Positions 22,658 through 31,300 of a stretch of 64,000 nucleotides of DNA are shown piece after piece. The notes under the pieces are model-generated. The model had not been told where the DNA came from. It saw only the letters and a program-made list of their open reading frames with translations, and ran no database searches. The first letter of the stretch is position 1. Every line of letters begins with the position of its first letter. The stretch is from Mobilitalea sibirica (GTDB taxonomy: Bacteria > Bacillota > Clostridia > Lachnospirales > Lachnospiraceae). The stretch lies in contig NZ_JAEAGR010000002.1 in NCBI RefSeq assembly GCF_015999265.1, forward strand, positions 248,001 to 312,000. The letters run 5' to 3'. A program made the position numbers and the translations under genes.

Positions 22658-23786
22658 TCATGCAATATTATCTGCATCATCTTCACACAGATGGCTTCAT
22701 TGTTTACCATCAGCAAGGCTTGAACTTGAGTTTGCAGATATAAGTGGTACTGCAGCAGAGGAAGGATCAGCGGCACATGCACTCTCAGAACACAAACTAA
22801 AAAAGGCACTTCATATAAGGAGTAAGCGCCCTATATCAGACTATGACTCAGATGAGATGGAAGAATGCACGGATGCTTATGTTGATTTCGTTATGGAACA
22901 GGTGGAGCTTGCAAAGCAAATCTGCAACGATCCAATCGTCCTTATCGAAAAACGCCTTGATTTTTCATGCTATGTGCCAGACGGCTTTGGTACTGGAGAT
23001 TGTTTAATCATCTCAGATGACAGACTTCACATAGTGGATTTTAAATATGGCATGGGTGTGCTTGTAGATGCAGTGGACAATCCTCAGATGAAACTTTATG
23101 CCTTGGGTGCTCTTGAAATCTATGACAGCCTTTATGATATCAACGAAGTATCGATGACGATTTTCCAGCCAAGAAGAGAAAATGTCAGCACATGGACTGT
23201 ACCGGTAGATGAACTTAAAGTTTGGGCAGAAGAGGAACTGAGGCCAAAGGCAGTAAAAGCTTATAACGGCGAAGGTGAATATATTCCCGGTGAATGGTGT
23301 ACTTTCTGCAAAGCCGCAGTCAGATGCCGTGCAAGAGCCCAAGAAAAATTAAAACTCGCACAGACAGAGTTTAAGATGCCACCGTTACTTACAGACAATG
23401 AGATAGAAGAGATTCTATTCATTCTTCCCGACCTTACTAAATGGGCAAACGAAATAACTGCCTACGCCACAGATGCCGCTGTGAATCACGGCAAAGAGTG
23501 GAACGGTTTTAAGGTTGTGGAAGGTCGCTCTGTTCGCAAATACAAAAATGAAGATGCCATAGCAGAAAAAGCTGTGGCAAGCGGATTTAAGGACATTTAC
23601 CGTAAGAGCCTTATTCCTATGACAGAGATGCAGAAATTGATGGGTAAAACCAAATTTGAGGAAATTCTCGGTGGCCTCATATATAAACCACCGGGCAAGC
23701 CGATTCTTGTTCCAAGCTCGGATAAAAGACCGGCTATGAACGTAGCAGATGCAAAAAACGAATTTAACGAAATTATGGAGGATTAA
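22650..23786 (+). CDS. DUF2800 protein, RecB/Cas4-like nuclease fold
   Basis: A 378-residue protein of the DUF2800 family. The opening M-G-N-H-A-I-L-S-A-S-S-S-H-R-W-L-H-C-L-P-S-A-R is diagnostic, followed by G-S-A-A-H-A-L-S-E. The PD-(D/E)XK core is G-T-G-D-C-L-I...L-H-I-V-D-F-K-Y-G (about 115-137), and cysteines in W-C-T-F-C-K-A-A-V-R-C-R-A (about 217-228) could ligate an iron-sulphur cluster as in RecB/AddB/Cas4 enzymes. It probably processes DNA ends in phage recombination or replication. The start at 22650 follows GGAGG with 9-nt spacing. DUF2815 follows 5 nt after the stop. Confidence 0.9.
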   Translation: MGNHAILSASSSHRWLHCLPSARLELEFADISGTAAEEGSAAHALSEHKLKKALHIRSKRPISDYDSDEMEECTDAYVDFVMEQVELAKQICNDPIVLIEKRLDFSCYVPDGFGTGDCLIISDDRLHIVDFKYGMGVLVDAVDNPQMKLYALGALEIYDSLYDINEVSMTIFQPRRENVSTWTVPVDELKVWAEEELRPKAVKAYNGEGEYIPGEWCTFCKAAVRCRARAQEKLKLAQTEFKMPPLLTDNEIEEILFILPDLTKWANEITAYATDAAVNHGKEWNGFKVVEGRSVRKYKNEDAIAEKAVASGFKDIYRKSLIPMTEMQKLMGKTKFEEILGGLIYKPPGKPILVPSSDKRPAMNVADAKNEFNEIMED

Positions 23787-23791
23787 ATATT

Positions 23792-24343
23792 ATGGCAAAT
23801 AACACTAATAAAACTAAGGTTATCACAGGTGCAAACACAAGACTCTCTTACTTCCACGGTTGGGAGCCGGTATCTATTAACGGCGGTGCTGAGAAATACA
23901 GTGTGTCCGTTCTCATTCCAAAGGATGATAAGGAAACCATAGATGCAGTAAACGCTGCTATCGATGCAGCTATTGAAGAAGGAATTGCAAAGTTTGGTGG
24001 TAAGAAACCGAATAAAGCTACCATCAAACTTCCTCTCCGTGATGGAGATGTAGAGCGCGATGATGAGGCATATAAGGGGCATTATTTTATCAATGCCAAC
24101 AGCGTAACCGCTCCACAGATTGTAGACAAAAGAGTTAAACCTATTATTGACCGCAGTGAAGTGTATAGCGGTTGTTACGGTAGAGTTTCTCTTAGCTTTT
24201 ATGCTTTCAACTCCAACGGCAATAAGGGTGTAGCTTGTGGTCTTGGTAATATTCAAAAGATTAAGGACGGCGAACCTCTTGGTGGAAAAACCTCTGCAGC
24301 AGATGACTTTACTACTCTTGTGGATGATGACTTCCTTGCCTAA
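23792..24343 (+). CDS. DUF2815 ssDNA-binding-like protein
   Basis: A 183-residue protein, DUF2815 family. The features are an OB-fold pattern: T-K-V-I-T-G-A-N-T-R-L-S-Y (8-20), K-Y-S-V-S-V-L-I-P-K-D-D (about 35-46), a helix, D-G-D-V-E-R-D-D-E-A-Y (about 86-96), and an acidic C-terminus ending D-D-D-F-L-A. An acidic tail is typical of single-stranded DNA-binding proteins such as T7 gp2.5. It is encoded between the DUF2800 nuclease and the DNA polymerase, so a role in phage DNA replication or recombination is likely. Confidence 0.88.
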   Translation: MANNTNKTKVITGANTRLSYFHGWEPVSINGGAEKYSVSVLIPKDDKETIDAVNAAIDAAIEEGIAKFGGKKPNKATIKLPLRDGDVERDDEAYKGHYFINANSVTAPQIVDKRVKPIIDRSEVYSGCYGRVSLSFYAFNSNGNKGVACGLGNIQKIKDGEPLGGKTSAADDFTTLVDDDFLA

Positions 24344-24415
24344 TGGAAGCGGTGACTTTACGGTGGTGGAGGCTTTCCCTCTGCCACCTTTTTCTTTTAG
24401 GAATGGAGGCATGTT

Positions 24416-26356
24416 ATGAAGAACTTGGAAATTGATATTGAAACATACTCATCTGTTAATTTGCAAAAGAGCGGAGTTTACCGTTATGTAGAGGCAGATG
24501 ACTTTGAAATATTACTGTTTGGATATTCTGTCGATGGCGGAGAGGTTATGGTGGTTGACCTCGTGAGTGGAGAAAAGATACCGAAGAAGATACTCGATGC
24601 CTTAACCGATGAAAATATAACCAAATGGGCATTCAATGCTCAGTTTGAGCGTGTCTGCCTTTCCCGTTATCTTGGTTATCCCTTTGGATATTATTTAAAT
24701 CCTTCATCATGGAAATGTTCAATGGTATGGTCGGCATATATGGGACTTCCCCTTTCCTTGGAAGGTGTGGGTGCCGTTCTTGGCCTTGAAAAGCAAAAGC
24801 TGACCGAAGGTAAAGACCTTATAAGATACTTCTGTGTTCCGTGTGCTCCTACCAAATCCAATGGTGGAAGAACTCGTAATATGCCAAGCGATGATGAAGA
24901 GAAATGGCAGAGGTTTAAGGCTTACAACAAGCGTGATGTTGAAACAGAAATACAGATACAGCAAAGGCTTATAAAGTTTCCTGTGCCAGAAGACATATGG
25001 GATGAATACCATCTCGACCAGGAAATTAATGACTGTGGCATAAAGGTAGATATGGAATTTGTAAAACAGGCTATTGCTGTGGATGAGGTTTCTCACCAAA
25101 AACTGATGTCAGCAATACAGCAAATGACAGAACTTGATAACCCTAATTCAGTACAGCAGATGAAAGGCTGGCTTTCTGAAAATGGTCTTGAAACAGAAAC
25201 GCTCGGTAAAAAGGCTGTGGCGGAGCTATTGAAGGATGCACCGGAGCATTTGGCTGAAGTACTTAAGCTCCGTCAGCAGCTTGCAAAATCGTCTGTGAAA
25301 AAATATACGGCAATGGAAAATGCTATTTGTGCAGATTCTCGTGCCAGAGGTATGTTCCAATTTTATGGCGCAAACAGAACCGGCCGCTTTGCAGGTCGGC
25401 TTGTGCAATTACAGAACCTACCTCAAAATCATATGCCGGATTTAAAAGAGGCACGAGGTATAGTAAAAAGTGGTGATTATGAAACTCTTGAAATGCTCTA
25501 TGACGATATACCGGACACCCTCTCACAGCTTATCCGCACAGCTTTTGTGCCAAAGGACGGCAATAAGTTTATTGTTGCAGACTTTTCTGCAATTGAGGCT
25601 CGTGTGCTTTCATGGCTTGCAGGTGAAGAATGGAGAACTGAAGTATTCACAAGCGGCGGTGATATTTATTGTGCATCTGCATCTCAGATGTTTAAAGTTC
25701 CTGTTGAAAAGCATGGTGTGAATGGTCATCTAAGGCAAAAAGGAAAAATAGCAGAATTAGCACTTGGATATGGCGGATCAGTCGGTGCATTAAAGGCTAT
25801 GGGTGCATTGGAGATGGGACTTGCAGAGGAAGAATTGAAACCCCTTGTAAATGCCTGGAGAACATCCAATCCAAACATCGTAAAGTTCTGGTGGGATGTT
25901 GACTCTGTTGTTAAGAAATGCATCAAGGAAAATAAGTCACAGAAAACTGATAATATTGAGTTTCATTGCATGAGTGGAATGTTATTCATAGTTCTTCCTT
26001 CTGGCAGACAACTTGCCTATGTAAAACCTCGTATCGGTGAAAATATCTTCGGTGGTGAGTCTGTGACTTATGAAGGTGTAGGTGGAACGAAGAAATGGGA
26101 AAGAATCGAAAGTTATGGACCCAAATTTGTAGAGAATATTGTTCAAGCAATCTCCCGTGATATTTTGATGTACGCCATGAAAACACTCCGAACTTGTAGC
26201 ATAGTGGCTCATGTGCATGATGAAGTAATTATTGAGGCAGACCCTCGAATGTCACTTGACGCAGTGTGTGAACAGATGGGCAGAGTCCCTCCCTGGGCAA
26301 AGGGGCTGCTCCTTAATGCCGATGGTTATGAATGCGATTTTTATAAAAAAGATTAG
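24416..26356 (+). CDS. Phage DNA polymerase, family A
   Basis: A 646-residue replicative polymerase. The 3'-5' exonuclease domain starts at once (LEIDIETYSS, residues 3-12; later K-R-D-V-E-T-E). The polymerase domain has motif A V-A-D-F-S-A-I-E-A-R-V-L-S-W-L (about 385-400), motif B R-Q-K-G-K-I-A-E-L-A-L-G-Y-G (about 439-452) and motif C H-V-H-D-E-V-I-I-E (about 599-607). There is no 5' nuclease domain. This architecture is standard for clostridial phage polymerases. ATGTT ATG follows a GGAGGC site. Confidence 0.95.
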   Translation: MKNLEIDIETYSSVNLQKSGVYRYVEADDFEILLFGYSVDGGEVMVVDLVSGEKIPKKILDALTDENITKWAFNAQFERVCLSRYLGYPFGYYLNPSSWKCSMVWSAYMGLPLSLEGVGAVLGLEKQKLTEGKDLIRYFCVPCAPTKSNGGRTRNMPSDDEEKWQRFKAYNKRDVETEIQIQQRLIKFPVPEDIWDEYHLDQEINDCGIKVDMEFVKQAIAVDEVSHQKLMSAIQQMTELDNPNSVQQMKGWLSENGLETETLGKKAVAELLKDAPEHLAEVLKLRQQLAKSSVKKYTAMENAICADSRARGMFQFYGANRTGRFAGRLVQLQNLPQNHMPDLKEARGIVKSGDYETLEMLYDDIPDTLSQLIRTAFVPKDGNKFIVADFSAIEARVLSWLAGEEWRTEVFTSGGDIYCASASQMFKVPVEKHGVNGHLRQKGKIAELALGYGGSVGALKAMGALEMGLAEEELKPLVNAWRTSNPNIVKFWWDVDSVVKKCIKENKSQKTDNIEFHCMSGMLFIVLPSGRQLAYVKPRIGENIFGGESVTYEGVGGTKKWERIESYGPKFVENIVQAISRDILMYAMKTLRTCSIVAHVHDEVIIEADPRMSLDAVCEQMGRVPPWAKGLLLNADGYECDFYKKD

Positions 26357-26364
26357 TTAAAACA

Positions 26365-26411
26365 TCAGATTTCACCTCCCGCCGTGGCTACCAGGTAGGA
26401 GGTGTTTTTTT
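26365..26411 (+). terminator. Repeated hairpin element, copy 2: terminator and SD-sequestering stem
   Basis: CACCTCC (26373-26379) and GGAGGTG (26398-26404) form a stem, followed by seven Ts and the ATG of the next gene. The intervening core holds the invariant CCGTGGCTACCAGGTAG (26382-26398) shared with 22088-22104. The 3' arm is also the ribosome site of the gene at 26412, so the structure could stop transcription and block translation. The base pairs are seen; the control role is inferred. Confidence 0.6.
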
Positions 26412-26627
26412 ATGAATGTTATTGAAGTGAAAGATGGCTGCCCTATCAAGGGTGAGATTGAACAGATGACAGATGAGCAATTACAAAATGAATATGACTT
26501 TTATATAGCAGAGAGCATTGTCGCTATGCTGCATAGAGAAGGCAAAATTACAGATGATGAAATCCACAAAATATCAGCATTAAACCGTCAGAAGTTCTCT
26601 CCAAAGTTAGCTGGAATTATGCCATAA
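26412..26627 (+). CDS. Small conserved protein before recombinase (SHOCT-like end)
   Basis: A 71-residue acidic protein. The first half has M-T-D-E-Q-L-Q-N-E-Y-D-F-Y-I-A; the second, L-H-R-E-G-K-I-T-D-D-E-I-H-K-I-S-A-L-N-R, resembles the short SHOCT-like oligomerisation motif. I recall similar proteins next to serine recombinase genes of clostridial elements, perhaps directionality or accessory factors. That role is a guess from position. It starts 8 nt behind the hairpin's 3' arm. Confidence 0.7.
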   Translation: MNVIEVKDGCPIKGEIEQMTDEQLQNEYDFYIAESIVAMLHREGKITDDEIHKISALNRQKFSPKLAGIMP

Positions 26628-26632
26628 AACCC

Positions 26633-26665
26633 TTGATATTAGTGGCCTTTTGAGTGATATATGTA
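26633..26665 (+). promoter_or_regulatory. Repeated phage promoter-like element, copy 3
   Basis: TTGATA (26633-26638), a 16-nt gap and TGATAT (26655-26660) in the 14-mer GAGTGATATATGTA (26652-26665), 23 nt before the recombinase ATG. It closely matches copy 2, including GCCTTTT. It would give the recombinases the same regulation as the two accessory genes at the left. Confidence 0.6.
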
Positions 26666-26688
26666 ATGACAAAAAGTGAGGTGAGACG

Positions 26689-28254
26689 ATGAAAAAGATA
26701 ACAAGAATAAATGAATTGGAGAGACCGCTATTATCTAAAACGAAGCTTCGAGTTGCAGCCTATGCTAGAGTTTCAACGGATAGTGATGAACAGCTTGTAA
26801 GTCTTAAAGCACAGCGAGAGCACTATGAAACTTATATTAAATCCAACTCAGAATGGGAGTTTGCAGGTCTCTATTATGACGAAGGTATATCAGGAACCAA
26901 AAAGGAAAAACGACCAGAACTTCTTCGCATGATACGTGATTGTGAGAACGGGAAGATAGACTTTATTGTTACTAAATCAATTAGTCGATTTGCCCGTAAC
27001 ACAATGGACTGTCTAGAATTGGTAAGAAGTTTGATGGATATCGGTGTTTATATTTATTTTGAGAAAGAAAATTTAAACACAGGTGACATGGAGAGCGAAC
27101 TAATGCTTTCTATCCTCTCTGGTTTTGCAGAAGAAGAGTCTGCTTCAATATCACAAAATACCTCATGGTCAATCAATAAGAAATTTCAAAATGGTAGTTA
27201 CATTATTGGCAGTCCTCCTTATGGTTATGCCAATGTAAATGGTGAGATGGTTATTGTTCCAGAGGAAGCTGAAGTAATAAAACGCATTTTTGCAGAATGC
27301 CTTTCAGGTAAAGGTGGAAGTATCATAGCAAAAGGTCTAAACAGGGATAAGATTCCTGCAAGAAGAGGCAACCATTGGAGTCCGGGTACGGTGATTGAAA
27401 TGCTCCGGAACGAAAAATACAAAGGTGATGTCCTTTTCCAGAAGACATATACGGACAGCAACTTCAACCGTCATATTAACAATGGCGAGAAGGATCAGTT
27501 TTACTGTAAGAATCACCACGAACCTATTATCAGTAGAGAAGTATTTTCTAAAGCTCAAAAGCTGATAGCAGAAAGAGCAAAGAATCGTAATAAATCCATT
27601 GCTAAGAATACTTATCAAAACAGATATGTATTGAGTGGAAGAATAATCTGTGGGGAGTGCGGTTCCAAGTTTAGGAGAAAAACAAATTACTCTGTTGGCA
27701 GAAGTTATGTAGCCTGGAGTTGCATAGGACACATTGAAGACAAAAACAGTTGCTCCATGTTATTTTTACGTGATGGAGAGATAAAAGCAACATTCGCAAC
27801 GATGATGAATAAGCTCGCATTTAGCAGAAAGATAATACTGGAGCCACTTTACGAAGCAATAAACAAAATTGACGAAGAATGCGACCTTGAAAGAATTGAT
27901 GCCATAGATAAGCGCATGGAACAATTAAACGAAGAACGCAATACTCTTATTGGTCTTATGACAAAAGGGTTTCTCGAACCAGCACTTTTTAACAAGGAAC
28001 GAAATGTCCTGGATATAGAGATAAAAAATCTTACTGCTGAGAAGACGAACTTAGTAATGTCATTTACCAATGGCACTTCACAGTCAGACGAGGTAAAGGC
28101 TCTTCTTGATTATTTGTCAGTAGAAAAGTTTGATGGTAATTATACGGATGAAGCGTTTGAAACGTTTGTTGAAAATATAATTGTAGATTCAAGGGATGAA
28201 CTGATATTTAAAATGAAATGCGGTTTTTCCCTTAAAGAAAAGGTGGTGAGATAA
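26689..28254 (+). CDS. Large serine recombinase 1
   Basis: A 521-residue recombinase that cuts and exchanges att sites during integration or excision. The catalytic N-domain has A-A-Y-A-R-V-S-T-D-S-D-E-Q with Ser-29 as probable nucleophile, Y-D-E-G-I-S-G-T-K-K-E-K-R-P and S-I-S-R-F-A-R-N-T. The recombinase domain covers about 165-290 (P-P-Y-G-Y). A zinc ribbon lies at C-G-E-C-G...C-I-G...C (about 322-356), followed by a coiled coil. It sits first in a three-gene cassette, separated by 0 nt from the second gene. Confidence 0.93.
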   Translation: MKKITRINELERPLLSKTKLRVAAYARVSTDSDEQLVSLKAQREHYETYIKSNSEWEFAGLYYDEGISGTKKEKRPELLRMIRDCENGKIDFIVTKSISRFARNTMDCLELVRSLMDIGVYIYFEKENLNTGDMESELMLSILSGFAEEESASISQNTSWSINKKFQNGSYIIGSPPYGYANVNGEMVIVPEEAEVIKRIFAECLSGKGGSIIAKGLNRDKIPARRGNHWSPGTVIEMLRNEKYKGDVLFQKTYTDSNFNRHINNGEKDQFYCKNHHEPIISREVFSKAQKLIAERAKNRNKSIAKNTYQNRYVLSGRIICGECGSKFRRKTNYSVGRSYVAWSCIGHIEDKNSCSMLFLRDGEIKATFATMMNKLAFSRKIILEPLYEAINKIDEECDLERIDAIDKRMEQLNEERNTLIGLMTKGFLEPALFNKERNVLDIEIKNLTAEKTNLVMSFTNGTSQSDEVKALLDYLSVEKFDGNYTDEAFETFVENIIVDSRDELIFKMKCGFSLKEKVVR

Positions 28255-28668
28255 ATGGCCTATGTACCATACGGATATACAATTACGGATGGAGTTGTTA
28301 CTGTCGATGAAAAGGCAGCAGGTCAAGTAAAGGAGTTCTTTGAAAAATACATATCAGGACTTTCCCTTACAGTGGCTGGCGAACAGGCAGGTATTGAAAA
28401 GACTCATTCAGTAATGGGACGTATCTTGAAAAATGTCCTTTATCTCGGAGATGATGTATATCCAGCAATCATAGATAAGGAGACATTTGATAAGGCGGAG
28501 GAAGTTAGAAATAAACGTGCAAAAGACTTAGGAAGAATTGTGGAACTCGCAGCTTTTACCTCTCCCCCTCCTATGGAACGATTCAAGATGGGAAAAGTAG
28601 GAGGAAAACTTCCAGCGGAGCCTATCGCACGAGCAGAGTACTTATATAATCTGATAGAAAGCGAGTGA
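28255..28668 (+). CDS. Recombinase-domain protein without catalytic domain
   Basis: A 137-residue protein that begins directly with the P-Y-G-Y pattern found at the start of the DNA-binding 'recombinase' domain of large serine recombinases, followed by [16 protein letters not shown] and [13 protein letters not shown]. There is no catalytic resolvase domain, zinc ribbon or coiled coil. It is not a visible truncation, since it has its own ATG and ribosome site (AGGTGGTGAG) in the same operon. It could be an accessory DNA-binding subunit or recombination directionality factor. Confidence 0.85.
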   Translation: MAYVPYGYTITDGVVTVDEKAAGQVKEFFEKYISGLSLTVAGEQAGIEKTHSVMGRILKNVLYLGDDVYPAIIDKETFDKAEEVRNKRAKDLGRIVELAAFTSPPPMERFKMGKVGGKLPAEPIARAEYLYNLIESE

Positions 28669-28672
28669 TAAA

Positions 28673-30235
28673 GTGACTGAAAAAAGTATAACTGTAATTC
28701 CAGCACGAAAAAGATTTGGAAACACAGTTGCAAAAGAAAAAATAAAGAAACTGCGTGTCGCTGCCTATTGCCGTGTTTCTACAGAAACAGAAGAGCAGAA
28801 TTCAAGCTATGAGGTGCAGGTAGCTCATTACACAGAGTTTATAAAGAAAAATAATGAATGGGAGTTTGCAGGTATATTTGCAGACGATGGCATTTCTGGT
28901 ACTAACACTAAAAAACGAGAAGAGTTCAACCGAATGATAGACGAGTGCATGGAGGGCAAAATAGATTTGGTTATTACCAAGTCCATTAGTCGATTTGCTC
29001 GTAATACTCTAGATTGCCTAAAATACATTAGACAGCTCAAGGGAAAGAACATAGCAGTATTTTTTGAGAAAGAGAACATCAATACAATGGATGCTAAGGG
29101 TGAAGTATTGCTTACCATCATGGCATCCCTTGCACAGCAAGAAAGTCAGAGCCTTTCACAAAACGTTAAACTCGGACTTCAGTACCGATACCAACAAGGC
29201 AAAGTGCAGGTCAACCACAAGCGTTTTATGGGTTACACAAAAGATGAAGATGGCAACTTGATAATAGTTCCTGAAGAGGCTAAAATCATTAAGCGAATTT
29301 ATAGAGAATACCTTGAGGGCAAGAGCCTGGCGGGTATTGGCAGGGATCTTGAAAAGGATGGGATTTTAACAGCTGCCGGAAAACCAAAATGGAGACCAGA
29401 AACCATAAAGAAGATTCTTAATAACGAGAAATACATCGGTGATGCACTTTTGCAGAAGACTACTACAGTTGATTTTCTTACAAAGAAAAGGGTCAAGAAT
29501 GAAGGGCATCTACCGCAGTATTATGTTGAAAATAGCCATGAGGCTATCATTCCAAAAGAACTCTTTTTACAAGCACAGGAAGAACTTTATCGCCGGAATA
29601 ACATTTACACAGGCACAGACAAGAATAAAAGAATTTACAGCAGTAAATACGCTTTGAGTACCATAACCTTCTGTGGTGATTGCGGTGATATTTATAGACG
29701 AACATATTGGAATGTTCACAGTAGAAAAGAAATTGTTTGGCGATGCGTAACAAGAATCGAGCAAGGCCCCGAAGTATGTAAGAGCCGAACAGTAAAGGAA
29801 GGCGATTTATATGATGCTGTTATGACTGCCATTAATAGATTACTTGCTGGCGGTGATAACATGATAAAAACACTGGAAGAAAACATCCATGCGGTAATCG
29901 GTGACACCACAGAGTATCAAATTTCAGAGATTAACATCTTGCTTGAAGAAAAGCAGAAAGAATTAATTAGCCTTGCGAATAAAGGGATAGACTATGAACC
30001 TCTTGCAGATGAGATTGATAACCTGCGTGAAAAACGTCAGACCCTTCTCGTGGAGGATGCATCATTAAGTGGTGAAAATGAGAGGATCAACGAGCTGATA
30101 GAATTTATCCACAACAATAAATACCGTACCCAAAGATATGATGGTGCACTTGTAAGAAAGTTAATACAGAATGTTACTGTTTACGATGACCACTTTGTAA
30201 TATGCTTTAAATCTGGCATCGAAGTTGAAGTATGA
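28673..30235 (+). CDS. Large serine recombinase 2 (GTG start)
   Basis: A 520-residue recombinase related to recombinase 1 but clearly diverged. The catalytic site is [13 protein letters not shown] with Ser-36, and [13 protein letters not shown]. The zinc ribbon is F-C-G-D-C-G...R-C-V-T...V-C (about 340-375). A C-terminal coiled coil follows, ending with [10 protein letters not shown]. The GTG at 28673 is 4 nt behind the preceding stop. Three adjacent recombinase-family genes as here recur in clostridial conjugative elements and phages. A terminator follows. Confidence 0.93.
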   Translation: MTEKSITVIPARKRFGNTVAKEKIKKLRVAAYCRVSTETEEQNSSYEVQVAHYTEFIKKNNEWEFAGIFADDGISGTNTKKREEFNRMIDECMEGKIDLVITKSISRFARNTLDCLKYIRQLKGKNIAVFFEKENINTMDAKGEVLLTIMASLAQQESQSLSQNVKLGLQYRYQQGKVQVNHKRFMGYTKDEDGNLIIVPEEAKIIKRIYREYLEGKSLAGIGRDLEKDGILTAAGKPKWRPETIKKILNNEKYIGDALLQKTTTVDFLTKKRVKNEGHLPQYYVENSHEAIIPKELFLQAQEELYRRNNIYTGTDKNKRIYSSKYALSTITFCGDCGDIYRRTYWNVHSRKEIVWRCVTRIEQGPEVCKSRTVKEGDLYDAVMTAINRLLAGGDNMIKTLEENIHAVIGDTTEYQISEINILLEEKQKELISLANKGIDYEPLADEIDNLREKRQTLLVEDASLSGENERINELIEFIHNNKYRTQRYDGALVRKLIQNVTVYDDHFVICFKSGIEVEV

Positions 30236-30252
30236 AAAAAGGAACTTAGATG

Positions 30253-30290
30253 GCCCATGACTCAGGAGTAGAGTTGTGGGCTTTTCTTTT
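30253..30290 (+). terminator. Terminator of the recombinase operon
   Basis: GCCCATGACTC and GAGTTGTGGGC form a stem of about 11 bp with a 7-nt AGGAGTA loop, followed by TTTTCTTTT. Confidence 0.88.
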
Positions 30291-30322
30291 GGTTTATAAT
30301 TGTGGCAATATTAAAAAAACTA

Positions 30323-30351
30323 TTGTTATTATCAACCAAATGGTTTATAAT
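30323..30351 (+). promoter_or_regulatory. Sigma-A-type promoter of the Cro/C1 regulator
   Basis: TTGTTA (30323-30328), 17-nt spacer, TATAAT (30346-30351). The decamer GGTTTATAAT occurs here and 51 nt upstream (30291-30300), so it may be a regulatory repeat or a second start. Confidence 0.75.
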
Positions 30352-30379
30352 GTAATTTAGTGTAAATTGGAGGTGCTGT

Positions 30380-30604
30380 ATGACTACGGCAGATATGATA
30401 AAGCAACTATGTGAACAAATGAATATAAGCGTTGCGGAACTTGCTAGACGTATTGGTCAGACTCCGCAGAATTTCAATAAGAAATTAAAACGTGAAACGG
30501 TAACCTTGGATGAATTGAAAGCCATAGCTGATGTTCTGGATATTAAATTTGAGCAGACTTTCATTCTGCCCGATGGTAATGAAATAAAGACAGGAAATGA
30601 GTAA
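30380..30604 (+). CDS. Cro/C1-type helix-turn-helix regulator
   Basis: A 74-residue single-domain DNA-binding protein. The helix-turn-helix occupies about residues 15-55: S-V-A-E-L-A-R-R-I-G-Q-T-P-Q-N-F-N-K-K-L. It has its own strong promoter and a TTGGAGGTG ribosome site. It could be the regulator of the cargo genes behind it, or a small phage repressor, although it lies after the recombinases rather than next to early genes. Which operators it binds cannot be told from here. Confidence 0.88.
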   Translation: MTTADMIKQLCEQMNISVAELARRIGQTPQNFNKKLKRETVTLDELKAIADVLDIKFEQTFILPDGNEIKTGNE

Positions 30605-30619
30605 AGGAGGCGGCCTAAC

Positions 30620-31300
30620 ATGATGATTAGCCCGGAAGGATACTATGAAGAGCATCTTAAAGGAAAAAATAAAGAACAGATTATGACCGTTATACGTGGG
30701 CTTAAGCAAGAAATAGGTCGTCTTAAAAATGCAATGGAAAGCCCCGACTATGGCGTAAAACCTATTATGCATCCGAGTGAAGATACGCGCCTTCACTGGA
30801 CTCGTGAATATTTGGAAAGAGCCAAGCAAGCCTTTGCTGAAGCTGGTGGAACTTATACCTTATCAAAGTCAGAAGAAAAGGTTGCTGACTTTGATGCAAA
30901 TATGGATGCCATCTGCAAGATTACCTTTAGCATTGGCGGTTTCTTTGGTGGCTACCGTAGCTATGTTGTAGAGCTATCAGATAGATTGAAAGCCTATACA
31001 AAATTATGGGAGGATGAAGAACCACTCTCATTGTTGGATGGTGATAACGAGGAGCCATTTACAAAGGACACTTTTATAGCCGCACTTAGAGATCTTCGCA
31101 TCGGTGAATGGCTCAGACGATATTCAACTAAGCGTTTTGGATACACAGTGTGTGATGGTACACAGTGGGAGTTGGAATTTGAATATAGCAATGGCCATAA
31201 ACCGGTAAGATTTGATGGCGATAACTCATACCCGTATAACTTCGATAAGTTGCAGATGTTATTTGGTATTGATGAAACTGAGGAGGACGAGGATGAGTAG
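30620..31300 (+). CDS. Uncharacterised 226-aa protein of the cargo block
   Basis: I do not recognise a functional domain. The N-terminal M-M-I-S-P-E-G-Y-Y-E-E-H-L-K-G-K-N-K-E-Q is followed by a helical part (residues 20-75) and then I-S-I/T-F-S-I-G-G-F-F-G-G-Y-R (about 98-113), L-R-D-L-R-I-G-E-W-L-R-R-Y and W-E-L-E-F-E-Y-S-N-G. It ends in a very acidic tail. An AAAGGAGGCGG site precedes it, and ATG 30620 or 30623 are both possible starts. Its stop overlaps the DUF6508 gene by 8 nt, so the two are translationally coupled and may act together. Confidence 0.7.
   Translation: MMISPEGYYEEHLKGKNKEQIMTVIRGLKQEIGRLKNAMESPDYGVKPIMHPSEDTRLHWTREYLERAKQAFAEAGGTYTLSKSEEKVADFDANMDAICKITFSIGGFFGGYRSYVVELSDRLKAYTKLWEDEEPLSLLDGDNEEPFTKDTFIAALRDLRIGEWLRRYSTKRFGYTVCDGTQWELEFEYSNGHKPVRFDGDNSYPYNFDKLQMLFGIDETEEDEDE

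Larger units (their letters stand above)
1..30290. mobile_element. Integrated siphovirus-type prophage (left end outside window)
   Basis: The genes follow the order of an HK97/Sfi21-like siphophage: terminase, portal, ClpP-like protease, major capsid, connectors, tail tube, chaperone, tape measure, tail tip, holin and amidase, then replication genes and large serine recombinases. Nearly all genes are on the plus strand and closely packed. The base composition is visibly less AT-rich than the chromosome after 33.6 kb. The left boundary is not in the window. On the right the element may stop after the recombinase terminator near 30.29 kb, or include cargo up to about 33.6 kb; I could not identify att sites. 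No small terminase subunit or repressor was found upstream, so further genes presumably lie to the left. Confidence 0.93.

Noticed and set aside
28255-28668. Truncation pseudogene of a recombinase
   Set aside because: It has an own start and ribosome site, a clean end, and tight operon spacing; I treat it as a real short protein.
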